Below are positions 47,317 through 54,502 of a stretch of 64,000 bases of DNA, one piece after another. The DNA is from Micromonospora citrea. Its GTDB lineage: Bacteria; Actinomycetota; Actinomycetes; Mycobacteriales; Micromonosporaceae. The notes under the pieces were generated by a model. The model made no database searches. It had not been told where the DNA came from and worked only from the letters and a program-made list of their open reading frames with translations. The first letter of the stretch is position 1. The number at the start of each line of letters is the position of its first letter. The translations under genes and the position numbers were made by a program. The stretch spans positions 2,892,501 to 2,956,500 of the forward strand of contig NZ_FMHZ01000002.1 in NCBI RefSeq assembly GCF_900090315.1, given 5' to 3'.

Positions 47317-48144
47317 TCACAGTTCCTTGAGCACGGCGGGTTCGAGCCGGCGGAAGGACCACCAGCCGGCGGCCAGCACCAGCAGGCTGACGCCGACCGT
47401 CGTGGCGAGCAGCCGGGCGTCCGGGAACTCGTCCGGGTACCAGACCGCGTGGTGGAGCTGGAAGATGCCGACCAGCGGGTTCAGTTCGTACGCGGCCTTC
47501 AGCCAGCCAGGCAGGTCGGCGTCCCGCACGAGGCTCAGCGGATAGATGATCGGCGTCGCGTAGAAGAGCACCCGGATGATCAGCCGCATGAAGCGTTCGA
47601 CGTCGCGCATCAGCACGTTGACCGCCGAGAGCAGCAGCGCGAGCCCGACCAGCAGGACGGCCTGCACCGCCACCGCGAGCGGCAGGGCGAGCAGCGACCA
47701 GCCCAGCCCGATCCGGTCGTACGCGGCGTAGCCGACGGCGACGGCGACCAGGATCGGCAGGCCGGCGGCGTACTCGGCGAAGCGACCGGTGACCCGGCCG
47801 ATCGGGAAGACCTGGCGGGGCACGTTCATCGTCGTGATCAGCCGGGACTGGCCGGTGAGCGCGTTGGTGGCCTCGCTCAGCGCCGAACTGGTCCACATCC
47901 AGGCGAAGATCCCGGTGATCAGGAACAGCGGGTACGAGTCCGCCGCGTCACCCAGGTGGCGGGTGGTGTCGCGGGAGTAGAGGACACCGAAGACGAACCA
48001 GTAGATGGCGCCCATGCCGAGGGGCTCGATGAGCGACCAGAGGTAGCCGAGCACCGACTGCTGGTATTTCACGGCGAGGTCGCGCTTGACGAGGATGCGC
48101 AGGGAGTTGCGGTGCGACCACAACGCCGCGACGCCAGAGGTCAC
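47317..48144 (-). CDS. Polysaccharide/teichoic acid ABC exporter permease (TagG/Wzm type)
   Basis: 275 residues, six membrane spans of the ABC-2 type (GAIYWFVFGVLYSRD; ILVAVAVGYAAYD; VLFYATPIIYPLSLV; LLATTVGVSLLVLAAGWW). LRILVKRDLAVKYQQSVLGYLWSLIEP is the standard N-terminal signature. GTG at 48144 has GGGAGG five nt upstream; an in-frame GTG at 48162 is an alternative. First gene of the four-gene wall-polymer operon. Confidence 0.91.
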   Translation of the reverse strand: MTSGVAALWSHRNSLRILVKRDLAVKYQQSVLGYLWSLIEPLGMGAIYWFVFGVLYSRDTTRHLGDAADSYPLFLITGIFAWMWTSSALSEATNALTGQSRLITTMNVPRQVFPIGRVTGRFAEYAAGLPILVAVAVGYAAYDRIGLGWSLLALPLAVAVQAVLLVGLALLLSAVNVLMRDVERFMRLIIRVLFYATPIIYPLSLVRDADLPGWLKAAYELNPLVGIFQLHHAVWYPDEFPDARLLATTVGVSLLVLAAGWWSFRRLEPAVLKEL

Positions 48145-48203
48145 CGTCGCCTCCCGCCTCACCGGACGGACGACAGGTTAGCAGTCCGTGAACGAACGCA
48201 TCC

Positions 48204-49574
48204 TCAGCACTCGATCACGTTGACGGCCAGGCCGCCGCGCGCCGTCTCCTTGTACTTCACCTTCATGTCCGCGCCCGTCTCCCGCATGGTCTTGATGACC
48301 TTGTCCAACGACACGTGATGCACCCCGTCACCACGCAACGCCAACCGGGCAGCCGTGATCGCCTTGATGCTAGCCACCGCGTTCCGCTCAATGCACGGGA
48401 TCTGCACCAGCCCACCAACCGGATCACACGTCAACCCCAGGTTGTGCTCCATCCCGATCTCCGCCGCGTTCTCCACCTGCTCCGGCGTACCACCCAACGC
48501 CTCAGCCAACCCCGCCGCCGCCATCGAACACGCCGAACCCACCTCACCCTGACAACCCACCTCCGCACCCGAGATCGACGCGTTCTCCTTGAACAACACC
48601 CCGATCGCACCCGCCGCCAACAGAAACCGCACCACCCCCTCCTCCGACGCCCCCGGCACAAACCGCACGTAGTAGTGCAGCACCGCCGGAATGATCCCCG
48701 CCGCCCCGTTCGTCGGCGCCGTCACCACCCGCCCACCAGCCGCGTTCTCCTCGTTGACAGCCAGAGCGAACAACGTCACCCAGTCCATCGCCCGCAGCGG
48801 ATCGGCGGGGTCGGACTCCATCGCCAGGCTGCGCCGCAACTCGGCGGCACGACGGCGGACCTTCAACCCGCCCGGGAGCACCCCGTCCCGCGAACAACCC
48901 CGCTCCACGCACTCCCGCATCACCCGCCAGATCTCCAACAGACCCGCCCGCACCTCACCCCCGCTGCGCCAGGACAACTCGTTGGCCAGCATCACGTCGC
49001 TGATCGACAACCCGGTCGCCGAGGTGACGCCGAGCAGTTGCGCGCCGGTGAGAAACGGATACCGCACCCGCGTGACATCCGACTTGATCCGGTCGACCCC
49101 GGCCGCCGCCTCATCCACCACGAACCCGCCACCGACCGAGTAGTACGTCCGCACCCGCAACTCCACACCCCGCTCGTCGAACGCCACGAACGTCATCCCG
49201 TTCGGATGAAACGGCAACGACCGACGCCGATGCAACACCAGATCCCGCTCCGGATCAAAGTCGACCTCGTGCACACCCAACAGCCACAACCGCCGCTCCG
49301 CCCGCACCCGCGCCACCCACGCGTCGACCCCATCGGTGTCCACCGTCTCCGGCGCCTCACCCGCCAACCCCAACAACACCGCCCGGTCACTACCGTGCCC
49401 ACGCCCCGTCGCACCCAACGAACCGAACAACTCCACCTGCACCCGCACCGTGCCCGACAACAACCCGTCAGCCTTCAACCCCGCCACGAACGCACGCGCG
49501 GCCCGCATCGGCCCCACCGTGTGCGAACTCGACGGCCCGACACCGACACTGAAAAGATCGAAAACGCTGATCAT
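48204..49574 (-). CDS. sdaA: L-serine ammonia-lyase (iron-sulfur dependent)
   Basis: 456 residues, single-chain type. N-terminal beta domain starts [18 protein letters not shown]; the catalytic alpha domain has the cluster cysteines in [14 protein letters not shown] and [17 protein letters not shown]. Converts L-serine to pyruvate and ammonia in the cytoplasm. ATG at 49574 follows GAGGAAG. Most of the gene uses G- or T-ending codons and is poor in C on the coding strand, unlike every neighbour, with short stretches of ordinary codon use (48204-48300, 48780-48860, 49020-49060). Confidence 0.94.
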   Translation of the reverse strand: MISVFDLFSVGVGPSSSHTVGPMRAARAFVAGLKADGLLSGTVRVQVELFGSLGATGRGHGSDRAVLLGLAGEAPETVDTDGVDAWVARVRAERRLWLLGVHEVDFDPERDLVLHRRRSLPFHPNGMTFVAFDERGVELRVRTYYSVGGGFVVDEAAAGVDRIKSDVTRVRYPFLTGAQLLGVTSATGLSISDVMLANELSWRSGGEVRAGLLEIWRVMRECVERGCSRDGVLPGGLKVRRRAAELRRSLAMESDPADPLRAMDWVTLFALAVNEENAAGGRVVTAPTNGAAGIIPAVLHYYVRFVPGASEEGVVRFLLAAGAIGVLFKENASISGAEVGCQGEVGSACSMAAAGLAEALGGTPEQVENAAEIGMEHNLGLTCDPVGGLVQIPCIERNAVASIKAITAARLALRGDGVHHVSLDKVIKTMRETGADMKVKYKETARGGLAVNVIEC

Positions 49575-49851
49575 GGCTGCACTTCCTCGCCGTCGTACCC
49601 CTGACGGGTCCGGTCCGGTCGTGGCCGGCCCGGGTGCGGGGCGGCCGTCCGGCACCCGTGGCGTGCGGATGCCCGACCGGCGAGCCTACCCGCCCAGCTC
49701 AGCGCCCGTCCGGTGCGTCGCCCGACCGGCTCGCGGGTAACCACCTACGGGTACGCGGGCCGCCGATCCTCCTCGGGACCGAGGGCGCGGTGGCCGCTCC
49801 TTCCTACCGTGGAGACAGACGCGGCGAACGCCGCAGAGTGGGAGTACGACG

Positions 49852-50058
49852 ATGAGTCGCAAACTGGTCCGCCCCCGTCAGGGACGCATGATCGCCGGCG
49901 TCTGCGCCGGCCTGGCTGAGCGTTTCGGCAGGTCTGCCGGCTTCGTCCGGCTGCTGTTCCTGCTGTCGCTGCTGCTGCCCGGCACCCAGGTCATCGTCTA
50001 CCTGGTGCTGTGGGTGCTGATGCCGAACGAGGACCGCCACGCCGCCACCCGCTACTGA
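49852..50058 (+). CDS. PspC-domain membrane protein
   Basis: 68 residues: basic N-terminus (MSRKLVRPRQGRMIAGVCAGLAERFG) with the PspC signature and one membrane segment (LLFLLSLLLPGTQVIVYLVLWVLMPNED). Small envelope-stress type protein; no other psp gene adjoins. A hairpin terminator follows. Confidence 0.9.
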   Translation: MSRKLVRPRQGRMIAGVCAGLAERFGRSAGFVRLLFLLSLLLPGTQVIVYLVLWVLMPNEDRHAATRY

Positions 50059-50112
50059 CCGCCGACCGTCACCCGCGCCACGCCGGGCCGCCGGTCGAGG
50101 CGACGAGTCCCT

Positions 50113-50150
50113 GAAGTAGCCCTCTCCGGCGCGGCGGAGGGGGCTACTTC
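50113..50150 (+). terminator. Hairpin terminator after the PspC gene
   Basis: 16-bp stem with one G-T pair (GAAGTAGCCCTCTCCG against CGGAGGGGGCTACTTC), 6-nt loop. Confidence 0.7.
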
Positions 50151-50195
50151 CGCGAGGTCGCGCGGATCACGGGGCGGGGAGGGGTGGACGCGACA

Positions 50196-50221
50196 GCGCC
50201 CGCCCCGGGCGGGGCGGGCGC
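50196..50221 (-). terminator. Hairpin terminator after the DUF4230 gene
   Basis: Perfect 11-bp stem GCGCCCGCCCC with a 4-nt loop, 17 nt beyond the stop of the minus-strand gene. Confidence 0.65.
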
Positions 50222-50237
50222 CCGGCGTGACGGAGCG

Positions 50238-51002
50238 TCAGGGGGCGGTGTAGGTGACCGTCACCTTCTCGTAGCCGAGGGAGCGGAGCAGGCCCTCCAG
50301 CATCTTGCGGGTGTTCTCCTCGGCGCGCCGGGTCAGGCCGCTGTCCCGCGCGGCGGCGGTGATCCGCTCCTCGGCGAGCTGGTAGACCTGCTGCTGGCGG
50401 TTGGGATCGCCGCCGACCAGCTCGCCGATCCGGTTGAGCAGCCCCCGCTCCTCGGCGAAGACGTAGCTCTTCTCCAGGTCGAGGTTGGTCTTGGCGAGCT
50501 GCGGCGCCGGCAGCCTGATCTCCACCGACTTGCCGTCGGCGGACTCGACCACCGCACCCTCGGAGATCTTGGCGAAGTCCACGTAAGCCTCGACGCTGCC
50601 CGCACCGACGAAGAGGGTGCGCTGGTTGAGCAGCCAGTCGGGCACGTTGCGCCTGTCGTTCTGGAGGTCGACGACCACCTGGAAGTTGCCCTCGGCCGCG
50701 ACGTAGCGGCTGAGATCCTGGATCGACTTCAGCAGCGGCGGCTGGCTGCGGTCGGTCTGCTCCTTGGCGAACGGGTTACGGAAGTCGGGCAGGATGCCGG
50801 TGGCCTGCACACCGAGCAGCACCACCACCGCCAGCGCCGCCGCGCCGAGCACCCAGAGCAGGCCGCGGGCCGGCCCGCCGGCCCGCGCCGCCGCGCCCGG
50901 GGCGGGCTGCGTCGCGTCGTCCGTCCGGGCCCTGAGCTCCTCGCCGGTCGGGTAGCCCGGGAACTCCCTCGTCGGCTCGTTGATGTCACCGTCGCGGGCC
51001 AT
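50238..51002 (-). CDS. DUF4230 membrane-anchored protein
   Basis: 254 residues: 45 disordered N-terminal residues, one membrane helix (GLLWVLGAAALAVVVLLGVQA), then a DUF4230 extracytoplasmic domain (LKSIQDLSRYVAAEGNFQVVVDLQND; GAGSVEAYVDFAKISEGAVV; AEERITAAARDSGLTRRAEENTRKMLEGLLRSLG). Function of the family is unknown. Start at ATG 51002; another ATG lies nine bases upstream. Confidence 0.87.
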   Translation of the reverse strand: MARDGDINEPTREFPGYPTGEELRARTDDATQPAPGAAARAGGPARGLLWVLGAAALAVVVLLGVQATGILPDFRNPFAKEQTDRSQPPLLKSIQDLSRYVAAEGNFQVVVDLQNDRRNVPDWLLNQRTLFVGAGSVEAYVDFAKISEGAVVESADGKSVEIRLPAPQLAKTNLDLEKSYVFAEERGLLNRIGELVGGDPNRQQQVYQLAEERITAAARDSGLTRRAEENTRKMLEGLLRSLGYEKVTVTYTAP

Positions 51003-51144
51003 GGCCCTCACCGTCCTCGTCAGACACGTCGTCTGTCATGACGGTAAGGCCCCGGTACGACAGGCGCTCGCCGAGCGGGGCAACCGGGCGGGATCGCTCT
51101 CCCGGCCGGCGCGGCACCGCCCCCGTAAGGGATGAAATCGCAGG

Positions 51145-52305
51145 TCAGGCGAAGGCCGACAACCCGGTCAGCCGCTGCCCGACGACGAGCTGGTGGATCT
51201 CCGAGGTGCCCTCGTAGGTGAGCACGCTCTCCAGGTTGTTGGCGTGCCGCATGATCGGGTACTCCCCGGAGACGCCGTTCGCGCCGAGGATCGTGCGGCA
51301 CTGCCGGGCGATGGCCAGCGCCTCCCGGACGTTGTTGAGCTTGCCCACGCTCACCTGGTCGGGGCGCAGCCGACCGGCGTCGGCGAGGCGGCCCAGGTGC
51401 AGCGCCAGCAGGGCGCCCTTGTTCAGCTCGACGGCCATGTCGGCGAGCTTGGCCTGGGTGAGCTGGAAGCCGGCCAGCGGCCGGCCGAACTGGGTGCGGG
51501 TGGTGGCGTACTCCAGGGCGGTCTCCAGGCAGTCGCGGGCCGCGCCGAGCGCGCCCCAGACGATGCCGTGCCGGGCCTCGGTCAGGCAGCTCAGCGGCGC
51601 CTTCAGGCCGACCGCCTCGGGCAGGCGGGCGTCCGCCGGGAGCCGGACGTCGTCGAGCACGACCTCGCCGGTGACGGAAGCACGCAGCGACATCTTGTGC
51701 CGGATCTCCCGCGCCGTCACACCCGGCGTGTCCATCGGTACGGCGAAGCCGCGCACGCCGTCGTCGGTGCGCGCCCAGATCACCCCGACGTCGGCGATCG
51801 GCGCGTTGGTGATCCACATCTTGGCGCCGTTCAGCACCCAGTCGTCGCCGTCGCGGCGAGCCCGGGTGGTCATCGACGCGGGGTCGGAGCCGTGGTCGGG
51901 CTCGGTCAGCCCGAAGCAGCCGATGGCCTCGCCGGTGGCCATCGCCGGCAGCCAGCGCTGCTTCTGCTCCTCGCTGCCGAAGCGCCAGATGGCGTACATG
52001 GCCAGGGAGCCCTGGACCGAGACCAGGGAGCGGATGCCCGAGTCGCCGGCCTCCAGCTCCAGGCACGCCAGGCCGTAGGCGACGGCCGACGATCCGGCGC
52101 AGCCGTAGCCGGTCAGGTGCATGCCGAGCAGGCCGAGCTTGCCGAACTCGCGGGCCAGCTCCCGGGCGGGCACGTGGCCCTCCTCGTACCAGCCGGCGAC
52201 GTGCGGGCGGACCCGGTCGTCGACGAGCTGGCGCACGACGGCGCGGATCTGCCGCTCCTCCTCGGTGAGCGACGAGTCCAGGTCCAGCAGATCGGTACGG
52301 CTCAT
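51145..52305 (-). CDS. gcdH: Glutaryl-CoA dehydrogenase (acyl-CoA dehydrogenase family)
   Basis: 386 residues, flavoprotein. It follows the known glutaryl-CoA dehydrogenase pattern closely: CFGLTEPDHGSDPASM, WITNAPIADV, CLTEARHGIVWGALGAARDCLETA, and TYEGTSEIHQLVVG with the catalytic-base Glu. Oxidises and decarboxylates glutaryl-CoA to crotonyl-CoA in lysine/tryptophan degradation. Start at 52305 has a TAGGGT hexamer seven nt upstream. It stands alone; no partner catabolic genes adjoin. Confidence 0.9.
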   Translation of the reverse strand: MSRTDLLDLDSSLTEEERQIRAVVRQLVDDRVRPHVAGWYEEGHVPARELAREFGKLGLLGMHLTGYGCAGSSAVAYGLACLELEAGDSGIRSLVSVQGSLAMYAIWRFGSEEQKQRWLPAMATGEAIGCFGLTEPDHGSDPASMTTRARRDGDDWVLNGAKMWITNAPIADVGVIWARTDDGVRGFAVPMDTPGVTAREIRHKMSLRASVTGEVVLDDVRLPADARLPEAVGLKAPLSCLTEARHGIVWGALGAARDCLETALEYATTRTQFGRPLAGFQLTQAKLADMAVELNKGALLALHLGRLADAGRLRPDQVSVGKLNNVREALAIARQCRTILGANGVSGEYPIMRHANNLESVLTYEGTSEIHQLVVGQRLTGLSAFA

Positions 52306-52312
52306 GGCAGCC

Positions 52313-52318
52313 ACCCTA
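52313..52318 (-). promoter_or_regulatory. Candidate -10 (TAGGGT) of a leaderless gene
   Basis: Seven nt upstream of the ATG of the glutaryl-CoA dehydrogenase gene. Confidence 0.45.
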
Positions 52319-52340
52319 ACGAAGCCTCAGGGCCGGCCGC

Positions 52341-52646
52341 TCACTCGATCGGGCCGGAGAGGACGAGCACCCGGGCGTGGATCTGGTTGCGCTGCTGCAG
52401 CGCGGCCCGCAGCGCACGGTGCAACCCGTCCTCCAGGTAGAGCCCGCCGTTCCACTGCACCACGTGCGGGAAGAGGTCGCCGTAGAAGGTGGAGTCCTCC
52501 GCGAGCAGCTTGTCCAGCGCCAGCTCGCGCTTGGTGGTGATCAACTGGTCCAGGCGCAGCGGTCGCGGCGGGATCTCCGCCCACTGCTTGAGCGTCAGGT
52601 TGTGCTCCGGGTAGGGACGCCCGTCCCGGACCGCTCTGAAGATCAC
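52341..52646 (-). CDS. ParB-like small conserved actinobacterial protein
   Basis: 101 residues. The order LTLKQWAEIPPRPLRLDQLITTKRELALDKLLAEDSTFYGDLFPHVV followed by LYLEDGLHRALRAALQQRN is like a ParB/Srx-fold nuclease-type domain, where EDGLHR corresponds to the GxHR motif. I recall similar short proteins as conserved in actinomycetes without known function. A GTG at 52646 gives this length; other in-frame starts exist upstream. Confidence 0.7.
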   Translation of the reverse strand: MIFRAVRDGRPYPEHNLTLKQWAEIPPRPLRLDQLITTKRELALDKLLAEDSTFYGDLFPHVVQWNGGLYLEDGLHRALRAALQQRNQIHARVLVLSGPIE

Positions 52647-52835
52647 GACGGCACGCTCCCCTCCCCCTGGCCGGGCCGACCCACGACGCCGGGCGGGTCG
52701 CGGCGTGGCACCGCGACCCAGCGGCACCGATGCCCGTGCCAGCGTAGCGGGCTGCACCACCCCGCGTTCTGCTCCCTGATGTCAGTTTCGCTACCCACCG
52801 TCCGGTTCACAACCGCGCGAAACACCCGGAGGGGG

Positions 52836-53438
52836 TCAGCTCCACCGCCCTCGCCGCACCACCTCGCCCACCGGGCGCCGCCCCCGCCGCAGCGACGGTG
52901 ACCGGTGGTCCCGCGCCCGGTAACCCACCGTCACCGCACCGATCGGGTCGTACTCCGCCGGCACGCCGAACGCGTCCCGGTAGGCGTCGAGGCGCTGCGG
53001 CGGGATGCCGAAGAAGCACGCCCCCAACCCCTCGTCCACGGCGGTCAACAGCATCAGCAGGGCGGCGAAGCCGGTGTCGACGTACCAGTAGGGCACCGGC
53101 CAGCGTTCCGTCGAGCGGTCCGCCCAGCCCTTGTCCGGCTCCGCGTAGCGCTCCAGGTAGGCCGAGCGGTTCGCGTGCGGCACGACGATCAGCGGGGCCC
53201 GGCGCATGCCGGTCAGCCACCGCTCCCGCCCGCCCCCGGCCGGGGTGGCCGCCGCCCAGAACCGCTCCCGGTCCGCCGGCTCCTCCAGCACCAGGAACCC
53301 CCAGCCCTGCGCGAACCCGGCCGACGGCGCGCGGACCGCGTGGTCGAGCAGCCGCTCCACCACGTCGGGCGGGACCGGGCGGTCCGGGTCGTAGTTGCGG
53401 ACCATCCGGCGCCGCCGGACCACCTCGCTGAATTCCAC
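52836..53438 (-). CDS. Nitroreductase family protein
   Basis: 200 residues, FMN-dependent nitroreductase fold: VVRRRRMVRNYDPDRPVPPDVVERLLDHAVRAPSAG, then QGWGFLVLEEPADRERFW, and DTGFAALLMLLTAVDEGLGACFFG typical of the dimer FMN-binding fold. Substrate unknown. ATG preceded by a GGGGGAG site. The next gene upstream (aldose 1-epimerase) ends 12 nt before it on the same strand. Confidence 0.9.
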   Translation of the reverse strand: MEFSEVVRRRRMVRNYDPDRPVPPDVVERLLDHAVRAPSAGFAQGWGFLVLEEPADRERFWAAATPAGGGRERWLTGMRRAPLIVVPHANRSAYLERYAEPDKGWADRSTERWPVPYWYVDTGFAALLMLLTAVDEGLGACFFGIPPQRLDAYRDAFGVPAEYDPIGAVTVGYRARDHRSPSLRRGRRPVGEVVRRGRWS

Positions 53439-53450
53439 GCGCTCCCCCGC

Positions 53451-54380
53451 TCAGGCCCCGGGCCGTACGCCCCAGACACCCCGCCAGGTCGCGCCGGGCT
53501 TCAGGGTGATCACGTCCCGGCCGGAGCGGAACGCGTCCGGCGGGCAGGTCATCGGCTCGACGGCGACGGAACGGCGCCGCCGCGGCCCGGAAAGCGCGTC
53601 GCCGGTGAACACCTGCCACCAGCCGAACTCCCGGTCGGCCCAGATCCGCACGCCCGCCGAGCCGTCGGGGGCGCTCAGGCTGACCACCGAGCCACCGTCG
53701 TCGTCGCGGATCACGTCGCCGAAGGTGAGGTCCAGCCGGGCCCGGCCGATGCGGCGAGGGCTGGTCCAGTCGTACTCGCTGCCGGCGACGGGGGTGACCC
53801 CGATCGGCAGCAGCCGGGAGTCCACCTGCAACCGCGACCGGGCCGGCAGCCGCAGCGACAGGTCGTCCACCGCCACCCCGGGGACCCGCAGGTACGGGTG
53901 CGCCGCGAGGCCGAACGGCGCCGGATCGACGCCGAGGTTGGTCGCCTCGTGCTCGGCGCGCAGCCCGTCCGGGCCGACGCTCCACCGCGTCCGCAGCCGC
54001 AGCGGCCACGGGTAGCCGGGCTGCGGCGGCAGGTCGAAGCCGACCGTCACCGCGTCGGCCGACCGCTCCACCAGCCGCCACGGCACCCAGGCCACCAGCC
54101 CGTGGATGGCCACCGCGCGGTCCGGCTCGCTGAGCGTGAGCTGCAACAGCCGGTCGCCGAAGGTGTACCGGCCGTCGCGGATCCGGTTCGGCCAAGGGGT
54201 CAGCACCTGCCCGGCGCAGCCGGGGCACATCTCGTCGGCGTCGTACCCGTCGAGCTGGTCCACCCCGTCGTGCCGGTATGTCCGCACCCCGCCGCCCACC
54301 TCGACGATGACGGCCTCGTGGCCGGCGGCGGCAATGGTCCACTGTGTACCGGACGGTGACGGTCTCGCGGTGCTCCCCAT
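53451..54380 (-). CDS. Aldose 1-epimerase family protein
   Basis: 309 residues, galactose mutarotase fold: GQVLTPWPNRIRDGRYTFGD, AIHGLVAWVPW (His), FGLAAHPYLRVPG (His) and VAVEPMTCPPDAF with the catalytic Glu. Interconverts sugar anomers in the cytoplasm. ATG at 54380 has TAAGGT seven nt upstream and no ribosome site. Confidence 0.88.
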   Translation of the reverse strand: MGSTARPSPSGTQWTIAAAGHEAVIVEVGGGVRTYRHDGVDQLDGYDADEMCPGCAGQVLTPWPNRIRDGRYTFGDRLLQLTLSEPDRAVAIHGLVAWVPWRLVERSADAVTVGFDLPPQPGYPWPLRLRTRWSVGPDGLRAEHEATNLGVDPAPFGLAAHPYLRVPGVAVDDLSLRLPARSRLQVDSRLLPIGVTPVAGSEYDWTSPRRIGRARLDLTFGDVIRDDDGGSVVSLSAPDGSAGVRIWADREFGWWQVFTGDALSGPRRRRSVAVEPMTCPPDAFRSGRDVITLKPGATWRGVWGVRPGA

Positions 54381-54387
54381 GCAGGCG

Positions 54388-54393
54388 ACCTTA
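54388..54393 (-). promoter_or_regulatory. Candidate -10 (TAAGGT) of a leaderless gene
   Basis: Seven nt upstream of the ATG of the aldose 1-epimerase gene. Confidence 0.4.
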
Positions 54394-54428
54394 GTCGAGC
54401 GGGAGGGACAGCCGCGGACTCGACTATC

Positions 54429-54434
54429 TTGACA
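54429..54434 (+). promoter_or_regulatory. Candidate -35 (TTGACA) of the SARP regulator gene
   Basis: Consensus TTGACA in the divergent region. It lies upstream of the chosen GTG at 54503 but overlaps the alternative ATG at 54446 too closely, which supports the GTG start. No good -10 is seen. Confidence 0.4.
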
Positions 54435-54502
54435 AATGTCCCTGGATGGCACCGATGTCCGGGAGCGGGTCGTCCGGTTCGTCAGCTCGGCTGGAGGTCG
54501 CG

